From Microglena sp. YARC (taxonomy: Eukaryota; Chlorophyta; Chlorophyceae; Chlamydomonadales; Chlamydomonadaceae): a DNA stretch of 64,000 bases. Location: contig CM039462.1 of assembly GCA_022414725.1 (NCBI GenBank), positions 94,417,457 to 94,481,456 on the forward strand. Direction: 5' to 3'. Both the position numbers and the translations under genes were made by a program. Positions 1 through 9,944 of the stretch are shown here, piece by piece (position 1 is the stretch's first letter; each line of letters opens with the position of its first letter). The notes beneath the pieces were generated by a model. The model had not been told where the DNA came from, did no database searches, and saw only the letters and a program-made list of their open reading frames with translations.

Positions 1-380
1 CAATCTTGCGTGTGAGGGTAATGTAATCTACGGAACACCAAGAAGTGTACGGGAAGACGGCTTCCAAACCAAGAAGCATGCCTTGGAAGCGGGGATCGCA
101 TATGTATTCGTCCGGCGAGACTGTCATCAGATTGTTGATAAACAGCTTGGCGTGGTTTCCGTCGGTGAAGTCGTTGGCAGTCAGACACCTGTCGTGGCAG
201 ACAGACACCTGTTGTATTTCGTTGTCCCACGATTGAACGGCGAGCTTTGCAAGTACCTCCCAAACGCGCGCCATGGGCGGAATGAGTTCTCTTGCGCGAT
301 CGCACAATGGATCCAACGGAACGCCCCAAGTGACATTGGCAACATCGCTGTCAATATGTCGCGACTAGAAAGTTTGCCAT
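1..380 (-). CDS. Unknown protein, 3' part beyond the left edge
   Basis: The minus strand is open from position 364 to the window edge (about 120 codons) with coding-like composition, including segments such as WGVPLDPLCDRARELIPP and YICDPRFQGMLLGLEAVF. An ATG at 380 opens MANFLVAT and meets a stop after 9 codons. A single-base shift there would join it to the long frame, so 380 is the likely start and the frame is probably broken by one indel at about 355-365. An internal ATG at 274 is the alternative start. I recognise no domain. The plus-strand reading frames over the same bases look like shadows. Confidence 0.5.
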
Positions 381-504
381 TGTGTTCGAATTCTTGTTGT
401 TTATCCTTTGCCCTTTAACAATCAATTTTTTTTCAAACGACTCAAAGTTTTTTACATGACAGCCTTTAATATCTTAAATTTAGATGGTGCATAAATTGTG
501 GAAC

Positions 505-700
505 GTAGGTTGGCAGTCCGTCGAACTTGGGACAATCACCTTCGTTGAAGACAAGAACAACGCCATCGGACGAGTTCCCCTTGCCACATGAGCGCCCTTT
601 GATACGCACACCCTCTGCAATGCGCTTGATAAACGCCTCGTCCAGTGAGATACCGGGTTTCATTTCTTCTGACACCAGGAGGCAAAGTAGTGCCCTTTTT
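505..700 (-). pseudogene. Third partial copy of D5 helicase C-terminal region
   Basis: A minus-strand reading frame carries the segments SEEMKPGISLDEAFIKRI and VVLVFNEGDCPKFDG. These also occur in the two larger D5 copies at 983-2865 and 3082-6341. Only about 60 residues following the Walker region are present. Both ends run into unrelated sequence and there is no helicase P-loop, so it cannot encode an active protein. It looks like a scrap left by tandem duplication of the D5 3' half. A motif shared with 48.15 kb, CTCAAATAAAGTGGGACA, lies about 180 bases upstream. Confidence 0.6.
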
Positions 701-982
701 GGCAAAGTCACGGGGAATATATAGGCACGATGAGCGAAGTGCAGAGGAATGTTTACATTGATAATGTGGCTTTTCACTATAATTCTTTGCTTTGTCCTGC
801 TTGAATACTTGAAAGTCAAAGAACGTTGACAAACCGGTCGAGGATATAATCACTCTTGGGATGATGGGTCGTCTACAGTAGTTCTCAAATAAAGTGGGAC
901 AACAAAATACGCGGTCGGGGCAGATCCAGCTACATAATCCGATGGAGTGACGACATGCAGAGGAAGTAATTCATATTGCAAT

Positions 983-2865
983 TTAGCTGGCCCCCACTAA
1001 CTTGATGCCTCGAATGACCCCTCGCTTCACAACCTTCTTCTTCTTCTCCTCCTCCGTAGAGATTGCCACCTGCGAGGTCTCTTTCCACTCGGTTCCCTGT
1101 TTGCCCGCAAAGAACGCCTTGACCAACTTTGTGCTGAATACTGAAGCTGTATCGTGTCCATAGTGGGACTTATTCCACCGACCCTTGAGGTCCCCGATCC
1201 ACACTGCGTCCGAAGACGACCCCGTCACATCAACCACCTCCTCTAGCCACTCGGTCAGGGGGTTGGCGCTGTCCGCAATACCAGACTTCCACTCGGTCAT
1301 CGAGACCGGCAGGTTGTCGAAGATGCTGGAGCTCCCTGGTCGACGAAAGTGCTCGATGAGCAGCTGCGCCAGCGCAGACCTCCAGGTTGGTAGGATGTCG
1401 GCTAGGTCGTCGCGGCGCTCAAACTCGTGCTTGGGCGCACCGGGTGTAGCACAAAGTTTGATCGCATGGGTACCACGACCATCCGCCTTGACGAATGCGC
1501 TGTCTCCTCCGTCGAACTTGGGACAATCGCCTTCGTTGAAGACAAGAACAACGCCAGCCTGCCACATGACGTCTGACGATTCCCCGTGTCACATGAGCGC
1601 CCTTCGATACGCACACCCTCTTCCCCCGCAATGCGTTTGATAAACGCCTCGTCCAGTGAGATACCGGGTTTCATTTCTTCGGCCACCAGTAGCCTCACGC
1701 CCTTCATTGACTTCAGTCCCACGTCATGGTCATCACGACTCCTTGCAAACGATCCCTTTGTCAGGAGCTTGGTTTCATCAAAGCTCCCGTACTCGTCAGA
1801 AAAGCTCCCCGTAGGGCCAAAAGTGTACTCTTACCGTTGTCCCAGATGTCTTATCGGTGAAGGCTAGGAACTTCTTCTCCTTGCGGCGACCGGACAGGAA
1901 GTCCCGCGAAATATGCGAGCACGACGTCACGCTCCTCGTCACAGGCATGATTTTCCGCAAGAAGTCATCGAGATCCTCTTTGCATCGTTGGAGGTGGTTG
2001 TTGTCCTCTCCCTGGTAATCCCACTTTGCGCACCTACTAATGTTGTCGGTCATCTCGACTTTTCGGAACACTACTGTGTCCCTCGACGAGCTGTCGAAGA
2101 CGCCGTTGTTGACTGCAAAGAGATCCGGGTTGATATCGAGGTTATCGGCGAATCTCTCGTCAAGGACGAGAGATGCAACGGATTGAAGGAACAGCGTCCC
2201 CGAACCGTGTCGACAAACCACCGAAGCTTCTCATTCGTCTTGTTCTTCTTCTCAGCAGAGAATTTGGATTTTAACTCGGTTGCGAGTACGTTAATTATCC
2301 TCATGTTGCTGCAGTTTGACCAGCGATTGGTAGCAGAATCGCAGTAATACATGTCGCCGACACATTCCTTCTTCTTGATTTCTGGCACAAACTTTATTCG
2401 GCTGAAGAATTCGGGTGAGGCCTCCATGAACTTCTCTGCCAGCATATTCTCAGTGATTGAGGACGACGACAACGAGTCATCATCATCGTCCGTGTCATTT
2501 CCCCCACCGACCATCATGATGTTAAGGCCTTGCTCGAACGTCTCGTCCCTTAGCATAGGGCCCGCGAATGCCATCACGTTTGTCACTCTGCGATGAGACC
2601 TTGTGTACCGGATCAGCCTTAAAACTTCCCTTCTCTTCAAATCCAGGTCCGCTACCATCATCGAGGTTGATATCCAGGCATCTACATCCCTCAGCGCCGC
2701 CTCCATGGCCTCGACCGCCACGCTCTTCACCCTCCCTTCATCCACCTTGACCCACTGGCACGTGTCCTCCTCGAATATGTAGTAGCCCCCGCGGCCAGCC
2801 CCAGTCTTCTTCACGGACCATTTCAACAAGAAGTGCGCGACCTGGCCCAGACCGTAGTCTCCCTT
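983..2865 (-). pseudogene. D5-like primase-helicase, truncated copy A
   Basis: This is a D5-family (SF3 helicase) gene lacking its N-terminal primase half. In order it shows a D5_N-like region (GGYYIFEEDTCQW), the segment DINPDLFAVNNGVFDSSSRD, DNISRCAKWDYQG, the Walker A region, EEMKPGISLDEAFIKRI, LVFNEGDCPKFDG, DNLPVSM and a C-terminal winged-helix-like domain (NPLTEWLEEVVDVTG, KLVKAFFAGKQG, KRGVIRG). The frame changes at about 2,210, 1,850 and 1,560. One change lies in the P-loop, so SG and DNGKST are in different frames. An in-frame TAA lies just upstream of 2865. The 5' truncation argues for a genuine pseudogene rather than sequencing error alone. Confidence 0.8.
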
Positions 2866-3081
2866 TTACCAATTGTCTTTTATAACGTCTGGAATGAGCA
2901 TCGCGTCCTCTAACGCAATAACATGAACAATAAAGAAGTAGTGTCGGTGAAGTGTGCTGGCAATGAAGAAGGGTCAGCTGTGTTGTTTACACTTCATTCG
3001 AGGACGAGTGGACGAGGCCGGCTAAAGCGCGTGTGTGTATGCTAAATATGCGAAAGCATGAACCCAAAACGAGGTGGATCA

Positions 3082-6000
3082 TCATCGATTCACAGGGTTC
3101 GACCGCCACATGTAGTAAGTGTATGCACGTCGAGTGTTGCATTGTTCCAATAAATCGTGTTTACCATAAACAATTTTACACCCCTTAATCACTCCTTTTT
3201 TGACTTTCGTCTCCATTCTTGCAGTCCCTTTCCACTCTGTTCCCTGTTTGCCCGCAAAGAACGCCTTGACCAACTTTGTGCTGAAGGATGCCTCGTGTCC
3301 ATAGTGGGACTCTTTCCAACGGATCTTGAGGTCCCCGATCCACACCGCGTCCGAAGACGCCCCCGTCACCTCAACCACCTCCTCTAGCCACTCGGTCAGG
3401 GGGTTGGCGCTGTCCGCAATACCAGACTTCCACTCGGTCATCGAGACCGGCAGGTTGTCGAAGATGCTGGAGCGCCCCGGTCGACAAAGGTGCTCGATGA
3501 GCAGCTGCGCCAGCGCAGACCTCCATGTTGGTAGGATGTCGGCAAGGTCGTCGCGGCGCTCAAACTCGTGCTCGCGCTGTGGGTCGGGGTGTATCAAGAA
3601 ATTTGAGCGCATAGGGACAACAACCATTCTCTTGACGAATGCGTTGTCTCCTCCGTCGAACTTGGGACAATCGCCTTCGTTGAAGATCATTACTACACCA
3701 GCCTGCCACATGAAGTCGAAAGAGTTCCCGGTGCCACACGAGCGCCCGCAAACACGCACACCTTCCCCCCCGCAATGCGCTTGATCAACGCCTCGTCCAA
3801 CGCGATGTTGGGTTTCATTTCTTCGGCCACCAGTAGCCTCACGCCCTTCATTGGCTTGAGACCCGCGTCATGGTCATCACGTCCCCTTGCAAACGACCCC
3901 TTTGTCAAAAACTTTGTGCCATTGCTGCTCCCGTACTCCAAAAAAGTTACCATAAGGGCCATGAGAGTGCTCTTGCCGTTGTCCCCGGATGTCTTATCGG
4001 TGAAGGCTAGGAATTTCTTTTCCTTGCGTCGACCTGACAGGAGTCCCGCAAAGAAGGCAAGCACGACGTCACGCTCCTCGTCAACAGGCATTAGCTTCCG
4101 CAAAAAGTCATCGAGATCCTCTTTGCATCGTTGAGGTGGTGTTGTCCTCTCCCTGGTAATCCCACTTTGCGCACCTACTAATGTTGTCGGTCATCTCGAC
4201 TTTTCGGAACACTACTGTGTCCCTCGACGAGCTGTCGAAGACGCCGTTGTTGACTGCAAAGAGATCCGGGTTGATATCGAGGTTATCGGCGAATGTCTCG
4301 TCAAGGACGAGAGATGCAACGGATTGAAGGAACGCAGAACGTCCCGAATTGTGTCGACAAACCACCGAAGCTTCTCATTCGTCTTGTTCTTCTTCTCAAC
4401 AGGGAACGTGGATGTGAACTCGATTTTATTAATTTGCTAATCCGCATGTTGAACAGTTTGACCAGCGATTGGTAGCAGGATCGCAGTAATACATGTCGCC
4501 AACACATTCCTTCTTCTTGATTTCTGGCACAAACTTGATTCGGCTGAAGAATTCGGGTGAGGCCTCCATTGAACTTCTCCGCAGCACATCCTCAGTGATT
4601 GAGGACGACGACAATGAGTCATCATCTCCCCCCCCCTATGTGGATGTTGATGGTGTTGTTGACCAGGAAGATGTTCTGCGTGATGCCATACATGTTCTTC
4701 GCGTGGGACTCTTGAGCCTTGAATATCATGTTATGGATTGTGTTGATGACCTGCTTGTCTCGGATCTTGCATGCGTTGCACGTGATGGATTGCACATTTT
4801 ACATATTGGCTTTCACTTCCCATATTCATTAATGCGATGTGCACGTCGGCGTGCTCTTCACAATGGCACTGCTAATTGTTTTGCCATCCATGGTCCGCAG
4901 CTCACATTCGTAGGGGCCTTTGTCGATAGGCACGTTCTTGATGAACCCTGGGTCTTCGTGGATCGGGAACTTGTCGATCAGCGATCCATAATATTTGTCA
5001 TCGACCTCCACCATGTATTGGTTCTTGTGGATGGCTCCTTTCGCTCCGTTTTCCATATTGAACTCTATGCTATCGTGTACGACATCCAATAATATCATGT
5101 TATCAATATGCAAGTTGATTAGCTTTACCTTCAGGTCCTTGATGATGCGATCCTTGTCGAGTTTCACACCCAGTTTGTTGTCGTTGGTGTCCCATTGTCG
5201 GATCCATTCAGCGTACCCCATCGGGTCATCCTCCTTGGCAAGGAAGCATAGTGTCCCTAGAGTGATCTTTTGCGGCTTAAGATTGGCCCACACCTTTTCG
5301 TGATTGATGTCAGAGAACTTTGAGGGGCATTTTTTTGCAAAAGCCTTCCAGATCTCGAGGCGCTGATTGTCGGTGCCCGTGTCCACTGTGTTCTTTAACG
5401 CCATCCCGACCTTCAGCCATGAATCGTATCCGCTGGCCTGTGCATCGAGTATGTCCACGAGATTGTAGAGGGATTCCACATCCATTCCATGATGCGAGTC
5501 GAAAGTCTTCTTAGGCTCCGACAAGTTGTCGTCACCACGGATCACCATTTCCTCCTGGCCGTGTTTGGTGTATGGGCTGTGGACCCCCTTCGGATGCACA
5601 CGGATGCTCAGATTCTGCACGAGTGTATCGAGATCCATTTGCTGTACGTCACGTTTCGCGAACGAGCCTGCGGCAATATCGAATTGGTACCAGGCAGTGA
5701 CTTTCCACGGGTGGGACTCATCCGGTTTCTTCGATCCGTACAAGAACCACCTGCCGCCCCGTTTGATCACGCTTTCGTCATATATCTTCCCGGGATCCAT
5801 TTCGGCCAGTCCAGGAATGCAAATGGTGCTCGAGAACGCCATGTGTTCGGTCACATCGTTGACGAAGTGCTCTCTGATGGCGAGTTGGATCTCTGGGTGT
5901 GTGATGACATTTGGCATGAACACGTGTAGACCATCTTTGTACACCCCTAGTGTTTCTTGTCGAGTCTTGGATTTGGCTTCTCGAGGATCACGACGTCCAT

Positions 6001-6341
6001 GTGCTGCTGGTCGACAAAGTACTTGGTGGCCGCCACGAGCGCGTCCATGAAATTCTCGATGTGCTTCTGTGTGTAGATGCGCTCTGGGGTCGTTCTGTCG
6101 CATGTCCAGGATCAACGATGACGGGCGAGGTGTCTGTGTGGGCCTCGACGATAGACATGGGTCGACCCTCATCCCTGAGTGCGTGCACGTAGGCCTCTCG
6201 GAACGCCTGTGCCTGAGGTCCATCATCAGGGATCGCGAACGAACCGAACATGGGGTCCCCCATGGCACCGTGGGTTGCCTCTGTGGGGGCAGGGAAGTTA
6301 TTGACATGTGCCGCCACCAGAAGAACATCGAGGGATGACAT
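3082..6341 (-). pseudogene. D5-like primase-helicase, near full-length copy B, frameshifted
   Basis: D5 proteins join an archaeo-eukaryotic-type primase to an SF3 helicase and act at viral replication forks. Translation probably starts at ATG 6341 (MSSLDVLLVAAH). The primase active-site motif reads SPVIVD then LDMRQNDP, split by a frameshift. Then come YKDGLHVFMPNVITHPE, a Cys-containing linker, the VNNGVFD region, Walker A TDKTSGDNGKSTLM (about 3,975-4,015), EEMKPNIALDEALIKRI and the C-terminal winged-helix-like tail ending KKGVIKGCKIV. The span would encode about 1,080 residues, the usual size for this family. Breaks lie near 6,110, 6,040, 4,830, 4,630, 4,370, 4,105 and 3,740. Compared with copy A, the segment upstream of the SSSSITE motif is replaced by other sequence. 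Confidence 0.82.
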
Positions 6342-6354
6342 ATCGGGTGTTTAA

Positions 6355-6692
6355 TTAAACAATGTGACTCGTCTTTAAGCTTTGAACGAACCATTGTTGC
6401 AAGATCTTTGATGGCAATATTTCTGTTTCTGTGGTATTCGCACTGTTTTGCCTTGTCCCTTGCTCCATACGTAGGTCCCTCAGGATCAAACTGCATAATT
6501 TCCCTGAATTCTGTGAGGAGCCTGGATAAGAACCCCGTCGTTTTCTTCTTTGCTGTCTCGATGAGGTTGAATTTTCTTCGATCTGTCTGTACCGCCTCTT
6601 GGACAGCATGGACTGCCCCTTTTCATGGGGGCATCAGCAGAATCAGTTGCAGAAGTAAACGACCCTCCATTATCTTCAGCCTGAGTGCCCAT
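6355..6692 (-). pseudogene. Hypothetical protein, frame-disrupted
   Basis: ATG 6692 opens MGTQAEDNGGSFTSATDSADAP, but coding-like sequence then moves between frames. One frame reads TDRRKFNLIETAKKKTTGF, LTEFREIMQFDPEGP and NIAIKDLATMVRSKLKDE. The last stop before the D5 gene is in a TTTAATTAAA palindrome at about 6,353. Together these suggest one protein of about 110 residues with one or two indels, lying directly upstream of D5 on the same strand with little spacing. No known domain is recognised. Confidence 0.35.
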
Positions 6693-6779
6693 AATACCGG
6701 ATTTGTAGTAGTAAAAATAATGCCGTTATCGTTTTCACTTTATACCGAATCGATTGAATCGCCCTTCACGTAGCTCACT

Positions 6780-7850
6780 CCCCTGCACATCAAATCACAC
6801 CCCACCAGAGGAAAAATGAGGACACTAAACCCAAAGCCAGCATTTGGCCTAATCAATTGTAACTGTATCATTGTAACCACTGAAAAAATGAGATTATTTG
6901 TTTGTCACATGGTCAAATGAGCAAAAATGAGAAAATGAGAAAAATGTGATTCTTTGTTTTTCACATGGTTACAAGTTATCAGTTACACACACATTGATTG
7001 AATCCGAAAATGAAAATAAAGTCCTACAAACACATGAAGTGTTTTTTTGAGCAGGAGTCTGCTTGATCCCTATGTCCTTCTATTAATGATTGTAATAAAA
7101 TTGAGAAAAAATTTGTTTGTCACATGGGCAAATGAGAAAATGAGAAAATGAGAAAATGTGATTCTTTGTTTTTCACATGGTTACAAGTTAAGTTACACAC
7201 ACATTGATTGAATCCGAAAATGAAAATAGCAAACGCATGAAGTGTGAGCAAGGAGTCTGCTTGATATCCTACCCCCCCTTAAACAATTGTAACTTGTAAA
7301 TCATTGTAACCACTGAGAAAAATGAGATTATTTGTTTGTCACATGGTCAAATGAGAAAATGAGAAAATGAGAAAAATTGATTCTTTGTTTTTCACATGGT
7401 TACAAGTTACTCAGTTACATTGATTGAATCCGAAAATGAAATAAAGACGCATGAAGTTGAGCAAGTCTGCTTGATCCTATGAAATGGGCAATTGGCAATC
7501 ATTGGAGAAAATGAGGTTTGATGGCAAATAAATGAGAAAAATAAGAAACAAAATACAGTATCTTTGTTTTTACGGTCTCATACACCATTGTGAACATACA
7601 TACTTGAATAGCATGAGGTAGACACATAGAAAATAACCACAACGAAGATGTGTATGTGTTGTAAATTTGTAGTTTGTCACATTTACAAGTTATCAGTTTA
7701 CACACACATTATGAATCCGAAAATGTAACATTGTTACATGTGTTCTCAAATAAATGGGAATAACAGGGGAATGGGGTTCCACACGAAAACTGAGGAAACG
7801 ATGTCGATAATGATTTTATTTGAATTAAAAAAAAAAAAGGGGAGTACTTG
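6780..7850. repeat. AT-rich intergenic direct repeats
   Basis: There is no convincing gene in this 1.07-kb stretch. It holds three to four imperfect direct copies, about 200-215 bases apart (near 6,880, 7,100, 7,315 and 7,500), of a block containing TTTGTTTGTCACATGG, runs of GAGAAAAT, TTCTTTGTTTTTCACATGG and TTGATTGAATCCGAAAATGA. Later copies are progressively shorter. An A-rich run sits at about 7,829. The block could be an expanded 3' untranslated or replication-linked repeat, but nothing in the sequence decides this. Confidence 0.6.
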
Positions 7851-7852
7851 TC

Positions 7853-8071
7853 TCATACCCATGCGCTGCCTTGTTCAGGCGTGATATATCCAAAGCCACT
7901 TTCTACCTGTTCAGGATCTGAATCAATCTTAGGGACAGTGTCATCATATGCGGAATCATCACATGCGTAATCAGCATGTGCGGAATCATCATATGCGTAA
8001 TTATCATCATCATCAGATGATGAGGACTTGATGGCACCGAAGTAGTACAAATATCGGAGTTCTCCGTTCAT
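7853..8071 (-). CDS. Small acidic hypothetical protein
   Basis: ATG 8071 opens a 72-residue frame. A hydrophobic/aromatic start (MNGELRYLYYFGAIK) is followed by an Asp/Ser/Tyr-rich stretch with the repeated motif YACDDSAYDD, built from short direct DNA repeats. The frame is open upstream for another 25 codons (including LAWLDIEAPDTVR) back to a TAA, so the real 5' end may be in a lost exon or across a frameshift. A related segment, PAWLDLE, occurs in the next reading frame upstream (8147-8545), so the two may be pieces of one duplicated gene. No function is recognised. Confidence 0.35.
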   Translation of the reverse strand: MNGELRYLYYFGAIKSSSSDDDDNYAYDDSAHADYACDDSAYDDTVPKIDSDPEQVESGFGYITPEQGSAWV

Positions 8072-8146
8072 TCGGACTGTATCGGGAGCTTCAATGTCAA
8101 GCCACGCGAGGGTGCGAGTGGTTTTGACACCTATCGCAAAAGATGG

Positions 8147-8545
8147 TTAGGATACGGGTGTAGAGCAGGGTAAGGAGCATTCAAGGTCAAGCCACGCAGG
8201 AGCATTTCCATGTCTCCATGCACCACTGCGCCATAGAAAAGGGTGCAAATAGTTGGCAACATGTACTCTCCCTCCTCCGTCATATCCACTCAGATCGAGC
8301 GCAGAGATCAGTCCGTTCGAATACTTACTGCAAGATGATCCAGATGATCCAGAGAAGGAGACGCTGCGAGACACTCTTGTTTCCCGGCAGGACAGACGCA
8401 TGCGCAATATATCAAGTGCACCCATCGCGAGACGCGGTGACACTTTCGATACATTCAGTTGTGACAACCGTCTGCGAAAGTAGTGAGATCTAAGATTCGC
8501 ACCGCAAGTCGGCAGAAACCGCTGCCATCGACCTCCAACATCCAT
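8147..8545 (-). CDS. Hypothetical protein sharing a segment with its neighbour
   Basis: ATG 8545 opens a 132-residue frame. Its last third (HPFLWRSGAWRHGNAPAWLDLE) resembles the segment upstream of the 7853-8071 gene. The N-terminal part is basic and low in recognisable structure. It is divergent from the GIY-YIG gene, with 84 bases between the two ATGs. Plus-strand frames overlap it, so coding status is uncertain. Confidence 0.25.
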   Translation of the reverse strand: MDVGGRWQRFLPTCGANLRSHYFRRRLSQLNVSKVSPRLAMGALDILRMRLSCRETRVSRSVSFSGSSGSSCSKYSNGLISALDLSGYDGGGRVHVANYLHPFLWRSGAWRHGNAPAWLDLECSLPCSTPVS

Positions 8546-8561
8546 GGACCTCGTAAAACGC

Positions 8562-8572
8562 TCGGTATAAAG
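8562..8572 (+). promoter_or_regulatory. TATA-like element before the GIY-YIG gene
   Basis: GGTATAAAG lies about 60 bases upstream of ATG 8630. A similar TATAAA box lies upstream of the next plus-strand gene (9904-9913). This is an inference from sequence and position only. Confidence 0.35.
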
Positions 8573-8629
8573 CTCGCGACCACCATCTTGGTTGAGTCAA
8601 GCTTCCCTTCCCTTGTGTATTATCCATCC

Positions 8630-9743
8630 ATGGCGCACCACACCCAACACGTCGTGTACGCCCTCGTTGAGCGCGAGTTCCTGGGCAAGTCCCCGTTGGT
8701 CGTAAAGGTCGGCCGGACCAGCCATCCGTTCTGCAAGAGGCTCTCGCAGTACCCCAATGGATCCCAGCTCATTTTTGCCATCCATGTTCGAGATGCACAA
8801 GCGTGCGTGGATGCAGAGGCGACACTGCTCAGGTACATGCGCGGTGGTTACGATTCCAGAATCCAGCCACGAAGAGATGTGGGTGCCGAGTACTTTGAGG
8901 TGGGCGAAGCCACCGTTTACAATGGTATGTTAGCGAACGTTTTGAAGTACGCATGGTATGGCGAAGCCTGCGGTGACAAACAGGATGAGTGTGACACTCC
9001 ACGTGATGAATCCGTGGAATCTGCCGTTGAATCTGAGGGATCCGTGGAATCCTTGAAATCCTCTGAGGTGACGGACCAGGAGCCTATGTATCTTGAGACG
9101 TACGATACGGTGCACGACTTTGTCGAGGCCAATGCAATAGAGCTGTCTGGTGCGGTGTTGGATCAGGGCGCATTTGTCGCTCGGGTACTGTCGAAGCTAC
9201 CCAAGTCGAGCTTCACCGCCAAGAAAGTGGTATCATCGCTCAAGGATCTGGGCATCCAACCCATCCAGCACATTTTCGACGCCCTGCTGCTTCCCCGACT
9301 TCACTCGCCACACGAATGTCATCCTCTTTCTGGATGATCGGTGCATTGCCACCAACCCCGGCGATCTGCTACTGCATATTGCCACGACCCCGGGCATGTA
9401 CGACGCTTACGTCACGTTCTGCAAGGAGGATGGGCTACAGGCTGTTGCTGACATTGTCGAGCTGGAGCAGGTCGTCCAGGAGTGCGGTCTGGACACGATG
9501 TACACCCTGAAACAATCTACTACAGAAGACATCCTGTTGATTAAGTGGCTCAACAGCGTGTTGGAGGTTACGGGTGACTCGAGCGATGCTATATGGGTTT
9601 GCGACATGAAAGCGCTGTGGAAGGAGAAGCATGTTGGCGCAGAGGCCATCGACAACACAGTTCTCAAGGCATACTTTGCCACCGAGGCGGGTGGTGGGTC
9701 ATTTGTGAAGAATGGGGTGGTAAAGGGGTGCACATTTAGGTAG
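8630..9743 (+). CDS. GIY-YIG/T5orf172-type protein with a D5-like C-terminal domain (one frameshift)
   Basis: ATG 8630 is preferred over upstream non-ATG starts because the domain begins right after it. Residues about 5-100 match the GIY-YIG-superfamily T5orf172 type: VVYALVEREF, VVKVGRTSH, KRLSQYPNG, ATLLRYMRG, GAEYFEV. An acidic Ser/Glu linker follows. The frame shifts near 9,295 at a CCCC run and continues through VILFLDDRCIATNPGD to the end. The last 75 residues (LIKWLNSVLEVTGDSSDAIW, VLKAYFATEAGG, VKNGVVKGC) closely match the C-terminal domain of the D5 helicases at 983 and 3082, so the same module was moved onto a nuclease-like protein. Such proteins are usually DNA-binding or selfish-element factors; catalysis is not shown. 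Confidence 0.65.
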
Positions 9744-9830
9744 GTGGTATAAGCCAACCCGCTGATTTAGTGGCTAAACAGTGTTGTGGAGGTGAAGGGT
9801 GACTCACGCGATGCTATATTGGGTGGCGCT
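9744..9830 (+). repeat. Partial tandem duplicate of the D5-like tail
   Basis: Right after the stop of the GIY-YIG gene, the bases again encode TGGCTAAACAGTGTTG-type sequence (W-L-N-S-V-V-E-V-K-G-D-S) matching the tail domain about 235 bases upstream, with a TAG in front. It is a short duplicated scrap with no open frame. Confidence 0.5.
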
Positions 9831-9903
9831 TCGCTTCCCCTCCCAAGCGTTTCTGAGAGAAGTCGATTCGACCATATTTTTTAGCACCTTTCCAAGCTGC
9901 AAT

Positions 9904-9913
9904 TCATATAAAG
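9904..9913 (+). promoter_or_regulatory. TATA-like box before the zinc-finger gene
   Basis: TCATATAAAG lies about 35 bases upstream of ATG 9945, spacing typical of TATA-driven transcription with a very short 5' leader. Confidence 0.4.
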
Positions 9914-9944
9914 GTGTCCCGCTTTGTTGAAGAAGACACCACCA

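Noticed and set aside
4493..6050. Several plus-strand frames of 100-199 codons over D5 copy B
   Set aside because: They are shadows of the minus-strand primase-helicase, whose motifs lie in the same bases.
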